Counted from the first letter of the stretch, positions 49,382 through 58,447 are shown. The stretch: 64,000 nucleotides of DNA from Noviherbaspirillum sp. UKPF54 (GCF_007874125.1 NZ_CP040128.1:4588001-4652000); one strand, 5' to 3'. The notes: generated by a model from the sequence alone, not told the origin. A program made the numbers and translations.

Positions 49382-50008
49382 ATGGCGCGCTTCGACACGT
49401 TAATAGGCGAATTTGACAAAGCACTACGCGTAATCGCGGGGGTGGCCACGGCGTCGCGCGCCAATCCAGGTGTGGGCGAGCCGGATCATTTCTTGGCCGA
49501 TGCAGACAAGCGGCATAGCGCCGGCTTGATGCGCGTAAATCATGTTGGCGAAGTGTGTGCGCAGGCGTTATACGACGCGCAAGGGCGATTTACGAAAAAC
49601 GATGCTTTAAAGCAGCAATTCAAGCAAGCCGGGCGAGAGGAGGAGGATCATCTGGCGTGGACCGCCGAGCGCCTGCAGCAATTGGGATCGCGGCCGAGCT
49701 TGCTCAATCCGCTATGGTACGCAGGCGCTTATGCGCTTGGGGCGGTCGCGGCGCGCCTGGGCGATGCGCGCAGCCTGGGGTTTGTCGTTGAAACGGAGCG
49801 CCAGGTCGAGGCGCATCTGGCGAGCCACCTGACGCAGTTGCCTGTTCAGGACGGCAAGTCGCGCGCCATCGTCGAACAGATGCGTCTTGATGAAATCGAG
49901 CACGGCGCAAAGGCGCACGCAATGGGCGCAACCGATACGCCGCCACTGGTGCAAAAGGCGATGCAGGCAATGGCGAAAGTCATGACGACGACGGCGTACT
50001 ATCTTTGA
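49382..50008 (+). CDS. coq7: Coq7-type ubiquinone hydroxylase (2-polyprenyl-3-methyl-6-methoxy-1,4-benzoquinol monooxygenase)
   Basis: Carries out a late hydroxylation in ubiquinone synthesis at the inner membrane, using a diiron centre and O2. At 208 aa it has the normal length for bacterial Coq7. Diiron ligands are seen in [11 protein letters not shown] (Glu), REEEDHLAW (Glu, His), [10 protein letters not shown] (Glu, His) and [11 protein letters not shown] (Glu, His). The ATG at 49382 follows an AGGAAC/AGGAAT-rich stretch. It stands alone on the plus strand between minus-strand porins. Confidence 0.94.
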   Translation: MARFDTLIGEFDKALRVIAGVATASRANPGVGEPDHFLADADKRHSAGLMRVNHVGEVCAQALYDAQGRFTKNDALKQQFKQAGREEEDHLAWTAERLQQLGSRPSLLNPLWYAGAYALGAVAARLGDARSLGFVVETERQVEAHLASHLTQLPVQDGKSRAIVEQMRLDEIEHGAKAHAMGATDTPPLVQKAMQAMAKVMTTTAYYL

Positions 50009-50094
50009 TCGCCGGCGTCATTCATTTATTGCTCAGCATTTTCGTGCGCCCTCCTGTCGGAGCCAGCGTGCCGGTGCGCTCGGCGGTTGCAGGC

Positions 50095-50259
50095 TTATCC
50101 GCCGTGATAAGGATCGTCAGGGTTGAACGGGCGTTGTGAATACGGCTTGTTCTCGTCGGAGCTGCTCACGCCGCTTGTGCCGCTCATGCCGCTGGAACCC
50201 ATGTGGGAGCAGCTGGACAGTAAGATTGCGCCGATCAAAATGGAAAGGAGTTTTTTCAT
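50095..50259 (-). CDS. Small lipoprotein, 54 aa
   Basis: The minus-strand ORF begins MKKLLSILIGAILLSSCSHM, a complete lipoprotein signal peptide with Cys17 as the lipidated residue. A Ser/Gly-rich linker (GSSGMSGTSGVSSSDENKPY) and the short acidic end SQRPFNPDDPYHGG follow. AAAGAGG precedes the ATG. Unrecognised family. The missing charged residue at +2 (Ser18, not Asp) suggests outer-membrane sorting in the enteric rule. It lies convergent with coq7. Too short for common ORF cut-offs. Confidence 0.7.
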   Translation of the reverse strand: MKKLLSILIGAILLSSCSHMGSSGMSGTSGVSSSDENKPYSQRPFNPDDPYHGG

Positions 50260-50457
50260 GGCAGGCCTCTTTCGTGTTGTTATGAAAAGCGGCTCTTTCT
50301 GGGAGAGCTCATATCATTCAATATAGGCCTCCGATTTCGATATAAAACTCCCTGCCACGTGTGACGCATCGGATATTGAGGCATCTCAAAAAACGCCAAG
50401 GAATATTGATGGAGCTAATCTTTCTTTGATCTTGATTATGTCCTCGCCGCAAAGAAA

Positions 50458-50481
50458 AACCCCGCCAAATTGGGCGGGGTT
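50458..50481 (-). terminator. Terminator of porin gene 4
   Basis: Stem AACCCCGCC/GGCGGGGTT with a short loop, then a minus-strand tail TTTTCTTTG. The gap 50260-50522 holds this and otherwise nothing clear. Confidence 0.85.
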
Positions 50482-50522
50482 CCTGCATCTACGAGTCGTG
50501 CGATTGCGTCGACGGCAAGCCG

Positions 50523-51602
50523 TCAGAAGCGATGCTGAATGCCGGCGATAAAGCCGGTCTGGCTGGAGCTGAAGCCGGTCACGCCGCCATCGGCCGTGGA
50601 GTCGCGTGTCAGGCCCACCGTCTGATTGTTCTTGGCCTTGGCATAGCCGGTGGTTGCGTAGAGGAAGGTGCGCTTGGACAGAGCGTATTTTGCGCGCAAT
50701 ACATATAGTGTCGGGTCTGCGTCCGTTCCCGATGCCACGTTCTTCACGTCTTGATAATACACGGCGCCCGTCAGCTCCAGGGCGGGCGTTGCCTTGTAGT
50801 TCACGCCGCCCCAGTAAGTGTCCGCGCGTACGTCGGCAGTATTGACGGCACCCGCGACCAACTTGTAGCTGCGATAGCCGCCCTTCACGTCGATACTGTC
50901 CGAAATCTTGTAACCGGCGCCAAGGTGCAAGGTGGTCGTTTCGTTTCTGTTGCCAGTCGCGGTGACCGTGTTGCCGTTGGCCTGGTCGTAAGTCGCGGCG
51001 ACGCTGAGCGGACCGACGGCGTACCCGATGCCGAGTGCATATTTGCGGCTGTCGGCGTTGTTTCCTGCAACTTCTCCGAATCCGTACGATGCGCCGAACT
51101 TGATGCCGTTGAACTCACCCTGGTATTTGAGCATGTTGTCGAATGCAGTCGGCATGCCGTACTTGCTGGTGGCGGTGCCGTTGCCGGACGTCGCCCATGA
51201 GTAGCCCGGGGCGTAACCCATCGGATCAAACGGCAATATGAAGTCGTACGTCGTCGTGAAAGAGCGGCCAGCGACTACACTGCCGAAGGCGCCGGACAAG
51301 CCGACGTTGGCTTGGCGCTTGAACAGGGGGCCGTCGCCGGCGCCGGAATCGAGGAACATGCCGCCTTCCAGCTGGAACAGTGCCTTCAGCCCGCCGCCGA
51401 GATCCTCGGTGCCCTTGAAGCCGAAGCGGGAAGTGTTTTGTCCGCCGGAAGTCAGGCGCCACACGGAATCCTTGGCGGCATTCGCATTATTGGCGTATTC
51501 GACGCCGGCATCCATGATGCCGTAGATCGTGACGTTCGACTGTGCTTGTGCGGTACCGCCGATGGCGGCAAGCGCAGTCAGCGCGAGAAGCGATTTTTTC
51601 AT
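50523..51602 (-). CDS. Gram-negative porin 4
   Basis: A 359-aa porin with signal peptide MKKSLLALTALAAIGGTAQA, mature start QSNVTIYGIMDAGV, SRFGFKGTEDLGGGLKALFQ and terminal AGIQHRF. I start it at 51602, where AGGAGAG precedes the ATG. The frame extends to 51710 without conserved sequence. It lacks the promoter element shared by porins 1-3 and is separated from them by coq7 and the small lipoprotein gene. Confidence 0.92.
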   Translation of the reverse strand: MKKSLLALTALAAIGGTAQAQSNVTIYGIMDAGVEYANNANAAKDSVWRLTSGGQNTSRFGFKGTEDLGGGLKALFQLEGGMFLDSGAGDGPLFKRQANVGLSGAFGSVVAGRSFTTTYDFILPFDPMGYAPGYSWATSGNGTATSKYGMPTAFDNMLKYQGEFNGIKFGASYGFGEVAGNNADSRKYALGIGYAVGPLSVAATYDQANGNTVTATGNRNETTTLHLGAGYKISDSIDVKGGYRSYKLVAGAVNTADVRADTYWGGVNYKATPALELTGAVYYQDVKNVASGTDADPTLYVLRAKYALSKRTFLYATTGYAKAKNNQTVGLTRDSTADGGVTGFSSSQTGFIAGIQHRF

Positions 51603-51828
51603 TAATGTACTCTCCTGAATTGCAATGCAAAAGGCGAGGGCGCATCGAAAACATGTAATGTTTCGTGCTCCTGCGCCGGGATGCGCACCGGTTGCCCAAT
51701 GGCAAATCAAGAGTAACAGTGCGAACCTTTCAATCCGCTTTCCAAGCCGTATAGATAGGCTTTACGACAACATTGGAAATGCGTTCGCGCGAGGATGCTG
51801 CGGAAGTAGCCGGATTGGCTAAATGAAT

Positions 51829-51862
51829 GCCGGCGCAGGCGCATCTGTGGCGCCATGCCGGC
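51829..51862. repeat. Nested inverted repeat after the OsmC gene
   Basis: Outer arms GCCGGC/GCCGGC and inner arms GGCGC/GCGCC form one imperfect hairpin 39 bp past the OsmC stop (minus strand). There is no T-run, so termination is uncertain. Confidence 0.4.
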
Positions 51863-51900
51863 TTTCAAAGGAGAGGGCTGCGGGATGGGCTGGCAGTTGC

Positions 51901-52344
51901 TCAGGCGGTGGTTGCTTCCGCCACGTCGTCCACGATCTCGAATGAATGGGTCAACTCGGCTGTTTTTTCCATCATGATCGAGGCGGAGCAGTATTTTTCA
52001 TGCGATAGCTTGATGGCGCGCTCCACCATGCTGGGCTTCAGATTCCTGCCGCGTACGGTGAAGTGGAAGTGGATCTTCGTGAACACTTTCGGGTCCTTCT
52101 CGGCGCGTTCAGACTTGAGGGTGACGTCGCAGCCGCGAATATCCTGTTGACTCTTGCGCAGGATGAGGACCACATCGTATGCAGTGCAGCCTCCCGTACC
52201 GGCCAGAACCAGTTCCATCGGGCGCGGAGCAAGATCGCGTCCGCCGCCCTCGGGAGCCCCATCCATTGCCACGACATGGCCCGAACCCGTTTCAGCCAAA
52301 AATGTCATTCCGGACAATCCGGTCCACCGCACTGTGCATTCCAT
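51901..52344 (-). CDS. OsmC/YhfA family protein
   Basis: A 147-aa OsmC-fold protein. The family usually reduces organic hydroperoxides with two cysteines. Here they are C53 in AGTGGCTAYDV and C119 in HEKYCSAS, both conserved. The opening MECTVRWTGLSGMTFLAETG and the absence of the Ohr/OsmC long N-terminus place it nearer the YhfA branch, whose substrate is unclear. It is a single gene, divergent from the small RNA and rplM region. Confidence 0.88.
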   Translation of the reverse strand: MECTVRWTGLSGMTFLAETGSGHVVAMDGAPEGGGRDLAPRPMELVLAGTGGCTAYDVVLILRKSQQDIRGCDVTLKSERAEKDPKVFTKIHFHFTVRGRNLKPSMVERAIKLSHEKYCSASIMMEKTAELTHSFEIVDDVAEATTA

Positions 52345-52567
52345 TGATTTCTCGATTCGTTCAGAAGGGGGAATATTTTAACTGGTTTGAAATTGATCGA
52401 TCCGTCCAGCCTAATAACGCGCCAAATACCAATGAAAACGGCAGGTGATAGCCCAGCATTCATAATGCGAGAAAAAAACCACAATGTGAAATTAAATTAA
52501 GTATTTGAATTTAATAGAATTTTCCTCGTAATTGAGTGCTTGACAGGGCGCTCGCGAGGGATTTTTC

Positions 52568-52596
52568 TTGCGTTGCACAATAAATTCGCCTATACT
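52568..52596 (+). promoter_or_regulatory. Promoter of the putative small RNA
   Basis: TTGCGT (52568-52573), 17-bp spacer, TATACT (52591-52596). The start is predicted near 52603. A consensus TTGACA at about 52541 lacks a matching -10 box. Confidence 0.65.
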
Positions 52597-52602
52597 TTAA
52601 TT

Positions 52603-52710
52603 GCTGGTTGTTAACGCTTAGAGAGCGATGGCAACCGCCCGATTGTCTCCTCCACCCTCCTCCTTTGGTGTGGATTTAAACCCGAAGCCAAATCGCTTCG
52701 GGTTTTTTTT
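52603..52710 (+). ncRNA. Putative small RNA with two CTCCTCC motifs
   Basis: A stand-alone unit of about 108 nt between a near-consensus promoter and a strong intrinsic terminator, before the separate promoter of rplM. A 5' hairpin (GGTTG/CAACC with inner CGC/GCG) is followed by a pyrimidine-rich unpaired stretch with CTCCTCC at 52647-52653 and 52657-52663. These motifs are complementary to Shine-Dalgarno sequences, and CCTCCTTT matches the 16S rRNA 3' end. It may regulate translation by masking ribosome-binding sites. The only ORF inside (ATG 52628) has no ribosome-binding site and runs through the terminator. I do not recognise a known RNA family. Confidence 0.65.
52678..52710 (+). terminator. 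Terminator of the putative small RNA
   Basis: An 11-bp stem AAACCCGAAGC/GCTTCGGGTTT with loop CAAATC and a run of T residues to 52710. One of the strongest terminators in the window. Confidence 0.92.
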
Positions 52711-52766
52711 ATCCCTATGGATTCGTGTGGCGTGGTATCCCATACTGCAGACTTGCACCGGGGGGT

Positions 52767-52796
52767 TTGACGTCAAATCCTTGAAAAGGCTATACT
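52767..52796 (+). promoter_or_regulatory. Promoter of rplM-rpsI
   Basis: TTGACG (52767-52772), 18-bp spacer, TATACT (52791-52796). It gives a leader of about 100 nt before rplM. Confidence 0.75.
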
Positions 52797-52901
52797 TTCA
52801 GGCTTTCCGTTCGCTCAGGAAAAGATAACAAGGCCGAGTCCGCTGATGTAAGGGGCGGAACCGCCAGCCAATTTGAGCGTTTATTTATTTAGGACATCAT
52901 C

Positions 52902-53330
52902 ATGAAGACCTTTTCCGCGAAAACCCATGAGGTTCAGCGTGAGTGGTTCGTGATTGACGCGACGGACAAAGTCCTCGGACGTGTTGCCAGCGAAGTGGCA
53001 CTCCGACTGCGCGGCAAGCACAAGCCCGAGTTCACCCCGCACGTCGACACGGGCGACTTTATTGTCGTCATCAACGCAGGCAAGCTGCGCGTGACCGGCA
53101 CCAAGGAACTGAACAAGATCTACTACCGTCACTCGACCTATCCGGGCGGTATCTACGAAACCAATTTCCAGAAAATGCAACAGCGTTTTCCGGGTCGCGC
53201 GCTGGAAAAGGCGGTCAAGGGCATGCTGCCCAAGGGCCCGCTCGGCTACGCGATGATTAAGAAGCTGAAAGTGTATGCCGATGGCAACCATCCGCACGCT
53301 GCTCAGCAACCCAAAGCACTCGAAATCTAA
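52902..53330 (+). CDS. rplM: 50S ribosomal protein L13
   Basis: A 142-aa L13, the standard length, starting [20 protein letters not shown]. It has [30 protein letters not shown] and [20 protein letters not shown]. It is an early assembly protein of the large subunit and co-transcribed with rpsI, 9 bp downstream. Confidence 0.99.
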   Translation: MKTFSAKTHEVQREWFVIDATDKVLGRVASEVALRLRGKHKPEFTPHVDTGDFIVVINAGKLRVTGTKELNKIYYRHSTYPGGIYETNFQKMQQRFPGRALEKAVKGMLPKGPLGYAMIKKLKVYADGNHPHAAQQPKALEI

Positions 53331-53339
53331 GGAGCGGAC

Positions 53340-53732
53340 ATGATCGGTAACTACAATTACGGAACCGGCCGCCGCAAGAGTGCAGTGGCTCGCGTGTTCA
53401 TCAAGGCAGGCAGCGGCAACATCGTCGTCAACGGCAAACCGGCTGCGGAATACTTTTCGCGTGAAACCGGCCTGATGGTGATCCGTCAGCCGCTGGAACT
53501 GACCGGCAACGTCGAGCGTTTCGACATCATGGTCAACGTGCATGGCGGCGGCGAGTCTGGCCAGGCAGGTGCAGTCCGTCACGGCATTACCCGTGCACTG
53601 ATCGACTACGATGCGGGCTTGAAGTCGGAGCTGTCGAAAGCCGGCTTCGTCACCCGTGACGCACGTGAAGTCGAACGTAAGAAAGTCGGCCTGCGCAAAG
53701 CACGCCGCGCAAAACAGTTCTCCAAGCGCTAA
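53340..53732 (+). CDS. rpsI: 30S ribosomal protein S9
   Basis: A 130-aa S9, starting [20 protein letters not shown] and ending in the basic tail [16 protein letters not shown] that reaches the P-site tRNA. GGAGCGGAC precedes the ATG. It completes the rplM-rpsI operon, and a strong terminator follows. Confidence 0.99.
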   Translation: MIGNYNYGTGRRKSAVARVFIKAGSGNIVVNGKPAAEYFSRETGLMVIRQPLELTGNVERFDIMVNVHGGGESGQAGAVRHGITRALIDYDAGLKSELSKAGFVTRDAREVERKKVGLRKARRAKQFSKR

Positions 53733-53753
53733 TCTCGCGTTTTCAGAACATCG

Positions 53754-53786
53754 AAAAGCCGCCGGGTTTGCGCCTGGCGGCTTTTT
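53754..53786 (+). terminator. Terminator of rplM-rpsI
   Basis: A 13-bp stem AAAAGCCGCCGGG/CCTGGCGGCTTTT (one G-T pair) followed by T residues. Confidence 0.92.
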
Positions 53787-53863
53787 GCTTTTCGTCCCGG
53801 CGGCATGGGAGCTGCCTGTTAAAATTTGCAAGTGTGATGTACGGTCTTTAGCAAGGAAAAAAC

Positions 53864-54907
53864 ATGATCAAAGTCGGTATCGTCGGCGGCACGGGTTACA
53901 CGGGCGTGGAGTTGCTGCGTCTGTTGGCCGCTCATCCTCAAGTGCAACTTACCGCGATCACGTCGCGCAAAGAAGATGGCATGCCGGTCGCCGACATGTT
54001 TCCTTCCTTGCGCGGGCACGTGTCGCTGGCGTTTTCATCGCCGGAGAAGGCCGGGCTCAACGAGTGTGACGTCGTGTTTTTCGCGACCCCGCATGGCGTG
54101 GCGATGGCGCAGGCGCGCGAACTGCTTGCCGCCGGCGTGAAGGTGATCGACCTGGCTGCCGATTTCCGCTTGAAGGACACCGCCGAATTCGAGAAATGGT
54201 ATGGCATGCCGCATTCCTGCCCGGATATCCTCGATGAGGCGGTGTATGGCCTGCCAGAGATCAATCGCGAGGCAATCAAGAAGGCTCGCCTCATCGGCCT
54301 GCCGGGATGCTATCCGACCTCGATGCAACTGGGCTTCGCGCCGTTGCTCGCGCAAGGCAAGCCGCTGGTCAACGAAGCGACGCTGATTGCCGACTGCAAG
54401 TCCGGCGTGTCGGGCGCCGGACGCAAGGCAGAAGTGCATACGCTGCTGGCGGAAGCCGCCGACAACTTCAAGGCTTACGGCGTGAAGGGCCATCGGCATC
54501 TGCCGGAAACGGTACAGGGGCTGCAGGCAATCGCCGGACGCAAAGTTGGCCTGACTTTCGTGCCGCATCTGGTACCGATGATTCGTGGCATTCACTCCAC
54601 GCTGTATGCGAACATCGTGCCGGAAGCGCGCGATACCGATTTCCAGGCGTTGTACCAGAGCTACTTCGAAGGGGAAAAATTCGTCGACGTCATGCCGGCT
54701 GGCAGTCATCCGGAAACACGCTCGGTACGCGCATCGAACAAGTTGCGCATCGCGCTTCACCGCCCGGGTGGCGGCGACCTGCTGGTGATCCTGGTGGTCG
54801 AGGACAATCTGGTCAAAGGTGCGGCGGGGCAGGGCGTGCAGTGCATGAATATCATGTTCGGCCTTGATGAAACGACGGGATTGATGCACATTCCAGTATT
54901 GCCTTAA
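53864..54907 (+). CDS. argC: N-acetyl-gamma-glutamyl-phosphate reductase
   Basis: NADPH-dependent third step of arginine synthesis, 347 aa. It has the Rossmann motif [15 protein letters not shown] and the catalytic C149 in [14 protein letters not shown], followed by HRHLPE and [26 protein letters not shown] precedes the ATG. The position after rpsI is usual in Burkholderiales. A DUF6776 gene follows 22 bp later. Confidence 0.97.
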   Translation: MIKVGIVGGTGYTGVELLRLLAAHPQVQLTAITSRKEDGMPVADMFPSLRGHVSLAFSSPEKAGLNECDVVFFATPHGVAMAQARELLAAGVKVIDLAADFRLKDTAEFEKWYGMPHSCPDILDEAVYGLPEINREAIKKARLIGLPGCYPTSMQLGFAPLLAQGKPLVNEATLIADCKSGVSGAGRKAEVHTLLAEAADNFKAYGVKGHRHLPETVQGLQAIAGRKVGLTFVPHLVPMIRGIHSTLYANIVPEARDTDFQALYQSYFEGEKFVDVMPAGSHPETRSVRASNKLRIALHRPGGGDLLVILVVEDNLVKGAAGQGVQCMNIMFGLDETTGLMHIPVLP

Positions 54908-54929
54908 GGAATTACGCCACGGCCTGCTT

Positions 54930-55688
54930 ATGTCGCATACCACTTCCCCATTCAACTCGATGAAGTTCAGGCTGTGGCGGCGACGCTTGTCGGTGTCGTC
55001 GCCGCGCATGGCCATCAAGTCGCAGTTGCCGTGGTCGGTGCGACTGCTCTTGGTGGTCATGATCGGCTTGGTAGGGGCGATGGCGATGTGGAGCTTCGAT
55101 GCGGGGCTGGGGTTGCCGAGTCCGTATCCTGCCAACCTCAGGGAACAAATCTCCCGTTACAAGGAGCAGGTCGAACGCCTCACCGCCGAGCGGGACCAGT
55201 TTTCAACCACCGTCAATTCGGCGGAAAGCCAGCTCAATATCGAGCGCTCAGCGCAAAAGCAGCTCGCCGCCCAAGTGAGAACGCTGGAATCCGAGAATAC
55301 CCGGCTCAAGGAAGATCTGGCTTTCTTTGAAAGCCTGCTGCCGACTGCCACCGGCCCCTTGGGGGTGTCGATCCGCCGCCTGAAGGTTGATCAGGTCGGG
55401 CCGAACCAATGGCGCTATCGCTTGCTCGTCATGCAAGGCGGGAAGGGCGAACACGAATTTATTGGCAATTTGCAACTTGTAGCGACGGTTCTGAAAGACG
55501 GTAAAAGTGCTATGATGACTTTTCCAGATGGGAATCCTACTGAGCAGGGCAAGTACAAGCTCAGCTTCAAGCATTATCAGCGTGTGGAAGGGGTGCTCAC
55601 CCTGCCGGAAGGCGCTGTGACCAAAGTGGTCCAGGCACGCGTGCTCGAAAAAGGTCAAATACGGGCGCAACAATCAGCGAATTTGTGA
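54930..55688 (+). CDS. DUF6776 family membrane protein with coiled coil
   Basis: A 252-aa protein. It has a basic cytoplasmic N-terminus (MKFRLWRRRLS), one membrane helix at about 37-56 (VRLLLVVMIGLVGAMAMW) and a coiled coil at about 70-130 (ISRYKEQVERLTAERDQF and QLAAQVRTLESENTRLKEDL). A C-terminal periplasmic beta-rich domain follows (GVSIRRLKVDQVGPNQWRYR). This matches DUF6776, whose function is unknown. The bactofilin gene starts 12 bp after it with a perfect AAGGAGG site, so the two are co-expressed and may act together in the envelope. The start codon is not certain, with other ATGs at 54960 and 55008. Confidence 0.8.
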   Translation: MSHTTSPFNSMKFRLWRRRLSVSSPRMAIKSQLPWSVRLLLVVMIGLVGAMAMWSFDAGLGLPSPYPANLREQISRYKEQVERLTAERDQFSTTVNSAESQLNIERSAQKQLAAQVRTLESENTRLKEDLAFFESLLPTATGPLGVSIRRLKVDQVGPNQWRYRLLVMQGGKGEHEFIGNLQLVATVLKDGKSAMMTFPDGNPTEQGKYKLSFKHYQRVEGVLTLPEGAVTKVVQARVLEKGQIRAQQSANL

Positions 55689-55700
55689 AGGAGGGCCATT

Positions 55701-56090
55701 ATGCTAGGCCGCAAAACCAAAGGCACGATTGATAGTCTCATCGGCATCTCGACCAATATTGAAGGCAATGTGAACTTCAAGGGGGGATTGCGCATAGATG
55801 GGACGGTCAAGGGCAACGTGATTGCCGATGCCAATGAGCCGAGCATGCTGGTGATTTCGGAGCATGCCAAGGTGGAAGGAGAGGTACGCGTCGCGCACTT
55901 GGTGGTGAATGGAGAGATCGTCGGCCCGGTCTATTCTTCCGAGCTGCTTGAATTACAGCCGAGAGCCCGCATAACTGGAGATGTATATTACAAGGCGCTG
56001 GAAATGCACGGAGGCGCCTTGGTCGCCGGCAAGCTTACGCATGATCAAGTCGGCGAGCCCGTGCTCAAACTGGCGCTGTCCAATACGTAA
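55701..56090 (+). CDS. Bactofilin family cytoskeletal protein
   Basis: A 129-aa protein, MLGRKTKGTIDSLIGISTNI, with the bactofilin beta-helix repeats (EGNVNFKGGLRIDGTVKGNV, LVISEHAKVEGEVRVAHLVV, RARITGDVYYKALEM). Bactofilins form nucleotide-free filaments that organise cell-wall enzymes, often with M23 peptidases. An M23 peptidase lies 2.4 kb away and the upstream partner is a membrane coiled-coil protein. AAGGAGG precedes the ATG. I infer a role in cell-shape or wall organisation. Confidence 0.92.
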   Translation: MLGRKTKGTIDSLIGISTNIEGNVNFKGGLRIDGTVKGNVIADANEPSMLVISEHAKVEGEVRVAHLVVNGEIVGPVYSSELLELQPRARITGDVYYKALEMHGGALVAGKLTHDQVGEPVLKLALSNT

Positions 56091-56141
56091 TCGTCGTCAA
56101 ACGTATATAATGAATGCATGTTTGCTTCGCAGGAGTCCTCA

Positions 56142-56492
56142 ATGAATGCCGTCACCGAAATGCCTGAACCGATCATCTTCACCGACAGCGCCGCAGACAA
56201 GGTGGCGCAACTGATCGAAGAAGAAGGCAATCCCGATCTGAAACTGCGCGTGTTCGTGCAAGGCGGAGGCTGCTCCGGCTTCCAATACGGTTTCACCTTT
56301 GATGAAATCGTCAATGAAGACGACACAACGATGACCAAGAATGGCGTCCAGCTCTTGATCGATTCGATGAGCTACCAATACTTGGTCGGCGCGGAAATCG
56401 ATTACAAGGACGATCTGGAAGGCGCGCAATTCGTGATCAAGAATCCGAATGCGTCAACCACCTGCGGCTGCGGTTCTTCATTCTCGGCCTGA
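56142..56492 (+). CDS. erpA: Iron-sulfur cluster insertion protein ErpA
   Basis: A-type Fe-S carrier, 116 aa, [20 protein letters not shown]. The three cluster cysteines are in [11 protein letters not shown] and [13 protein letters not shown] precedes the ATG at 56142, while the longer start at 56118 is less likely. It delivers clusters to essential apoproteins, including those of isoprenoid synthesis in enterobacteria. Confidence 0.95.
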   Translation: MNAVTEMPEPIIFTDSAADKVAQLIEEEGNPDLKLRVFVQGGGCSGFQYGFTFDEIVNEDDTTMTKNGVQLLIDSMSYQYLVGAEIDYKDDLEGAQFVIKNPNASTTCGCGSSFSA

Positions 56493-56510
56493 CTACCGCG
56501 TCATCGGCAG

Positions 56511-56539
56511 AAAAGCGCAGGCGTGCCCTGCGCTTTTTT
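56511..56539 (+). terminator. Terminator after erpA
   Basis: Stem AAAAGCGCAGG/CCTGCGCTTTT with a five-base loop and six T residues in total. Confidence 0.9.
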
Positions 56540-56633
56540 ATTTCTTGCTATTTCTTGCCTCAAATCAATTTACCCTGAGGCAATATCCGTACAATCTTCT
56601 TCCGGTTGGAAATTTTCCCGGAAGGTTGATGTC

Positions 56634-57164
56634 ATGTCCCGTCGTCGCGCGTTGTTTGCCCTATTTGCTCCGATGCTTTTCACTGCCATGCATGCAGTGG
56701 CAGCCAGCCCGGCAACCGGGAAGGAAATTGGCAAGGCGCCACAGGATATGGATATCTGTTCCTCCAATGGGGCCGCCGAGCGCACCCGTCCTCTCCTGAA
56801 TGAGTCCAAGGCGGTCTATTTCGTGAACTTGCGCGATGGTGACAAGGTTACCTCGCCTTTTCGCATTGCGTTTGGCCTGGTCGGCATGGGGATCGCTCCC
56901 GCCGGCGTGAATGTCGAGAATACCGGTCATCACCATTTGCTGATCGATCAGAAACTGACCAACGACATGCTGATCAAGCCGATTCCGTTTACCGAAAAAT
57001 ACCGGCATTTCGGCAAGGGCGAAACGGAAGCGACGCTCGAACTTCCGGTTGGAAAACACACCCTGCGTCTGCTGTTTGCCAATGCCTATCACCAGCCTTA
57101 CTACGTGTCGAGCAAGGAAGTGACGATCGAAGTTCTGTCGAAAAACGGATTTGCGAAACCGTAG
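56634..57164 (+). CDS. DUF4399 family periplasmic protein
   Basis: A 176-aa protein with signal peptide MSRRRALFALFAPMLFTAMH, cleaved near AVAA-SP. The DUF4399 domain follows: VYFVNLRDGDKVTSPFRIAF, NTGHHHLLID and VGKHTLRLLFANAYHQPY. The histidine cluster GHHH may bind metal, but the function is unknown. GGAAGG precedes the ATG. The frame extends upstream to 56523 over the erpA terminator, which is not credible. Convergent with anmK. Confidence 0.83.
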   Translation: MSRRRALFALFAPMLFTAMHAVAASPATGKEIGKAPQDMDICSSNGAAERTRPLLNESKAVYFVNLRDGDKVTSPFRIAFGLVGMGIAPAGVNVENTGHHHLLIDQKLTNDMLIKPIPFTEKYRHFGKGETEATLELPVGKHTLRLLFANAYHQPYYVSSKEVTIEVLSKNGFAKP

Positions 57165-57192
57165 TCCCAGCAGCTTGGGCGTGCCGTTCCGC

Positions 57193-58314
57193 TTAAGCCG
57201 GATAAAGCGCGCCGAGAATTCGCAAGCCTTTTGCTCCCGTAACGCTGGGCAGGTTGCCAGCCTGGCGTTCGACATGGCGATGCGCGAGCCAGGCAAATGC
57301 CAGAGCCTCCACATGATTGGGCGCCACGCCTAAAGCGTCCGTCGACGCCACATGCGCCGAATGTCCTTGGCCGGCCAGCGCATGTTGCAGACGATGCATT
57401 AGATGCGCATTGTAGGCACCGCCGCCACACACATACACCGCCTGCGCGGCGCGGGCATGATCGGCAATGGCGGTGGCCAGTGTCACTGCCGTGAACTCCG
57501 TCAGCGTCGCCTGCACATCCTGTGCCGCAGCACTGGCAAATCCGCTTAGCTTGTTTTCCAGCCATGCCAGATGAAACAGGTCGCGGCCGGTGCTTTTCGG
57601 CGGCGCCAGCTTCAGGAAGGCTTCGTCGAGCAAGGTCTGCAGCAGTGCCGGGATGACACGCCCGCCGGCCGCCCAAGCGCCGCCGGCATCGAAAGACCCG
57701 CCAAGATGCCGGGCAATCCAGGCATCCATCAACACATTGCCCGGACCGGTGTCGAAGCCGATCACCTTTTGTCCATGATCGAGCACGCTGATATTGCTGA
57801 TGCCGCCGATGTTGGCGACAACCCGGGTTTCGTCGGCAGTCCCGAAAATGGCTTGGTGAAATGCCGGAACCAGGGGCGCGCCCTGTCCGCCGGCGGCAAT
57901 GTCCCGGCTGCGGAAATCGGCAATCACATCAATGCCGGATAACTCGGCCAACAGGGACGGGTTGTTGATCTGGCGCGTGTAGCCTGCTTCCGGCCGATGC
58001 CGGATGGTTTGGCCATGAGCGCCGACGGCGCAAATCGCGGCCGGGGCGATCCCGCTGTGCGCAGTCAGCTGCGCGACACAATCGGCATAGTGGCACGCGA
58101 GCAGATTGGCGGCCATCGCTTCGCGATGAATTTCATTGTCGGCCGGCGCTTGCAGCGCCATCAATTCCTCACGCAGTGGCGCAGGGAAGGGAATGTAGGC
58201 GGTGGCGACGGTGCTCACCGGCGTGTCGCTGCCGTCGGCCGGAAACTCCGCCAGGACGCCATCCACGCCGTCCAAGCTGGTGCCTGACATTAAACCGATG
58301 AAAAGCTTCGACAT
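57193..58314 (-). CDS. anmK: Anhydro-N-acetylmuramic acid kinase
   Basis: Phosphorylates and opens 1,6-anhydro-MurNAc to MurNAc-6-phosphate in cell-wall recycling; 373 aa. It has the ASKHA-type phosphate loop LMSGTSLDGVDGVLAEF, GFDTGPGNVLMDAW and VCGGGAYNAHLM. Its substrate arises from lytic transglycosylases such as the MltA encoded at 3.1 kb. It follows the M23 peptidase gene on the same strand but a strong hairpin separates them. Confidence 0.95.
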   Translation of the reverse strand: MSKLFIGLMSGTSLDGVDGVLAEFPADGSDTPVSTVATAYIPFPAPLREELMALQAPADNEIHREAMAANLLACHYADCVAQLTAHSGIAPAAICAVGAHGQTIRHRPEAGYTRQINNPSLLAELSGIDVIADFRSRDIAAGGQGAPLVPAFHQAIFGTADETRVVANIGGISNISVLDHGQKVIGFDTGPGNVLMDAWIARHLGGSFDAGGAWAAGGRVIPALLQTLLDEAFLKLAPPKSTGRDLFHLAWLENKLSGFASAAAQDVQATLTEFTAVTLATAIADHARAAQAVYVCGGGAYNAHLMHRLQHALAGQGHSAHVASTDALGVAPNHVEALAFAWLAHRHVERQAGNLPSVTGAKGLRILGALYPA

Positions 58315-58357
58315 ATGAACCGTTCAGGGGGGGGCTGGGGAATCCGTTGCAAAAAGA

Positions 58358-58385
58358 CGAAGGGCGCATCGAAATGCGCCCTTCG
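58358..58385 (-). terminator. Terminator of the M23 peptidase gene
   Basis: A 12-bp perfect stem CGAAGGGCGCAT/ATGCGCCCTTCG with loop CGAA. The minus strand continues TCTTTTTGC. Confidence 0.88.
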
Positions 58386-58447
58386 GTCGTTAGGCTGCAA
58401 TAGCCATCGATTGTACAAGCCCTTAAACGGTTTAGGGCTCGATCCTG

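Noticed and set aside
50123..50326. Plus-strand 67-codon frame near the small lipoprotein
   Set aside because: It is the antisense of the lipoprotein gene, which has the signal peptide and ribosome-binding site.
52628..52828. 66-codon frame starting MATARLSPPPSSFG inside the small RNA
   Set aside because: No ribosome-binding site. It crosses the small RNA terminator and the rplM promoter.
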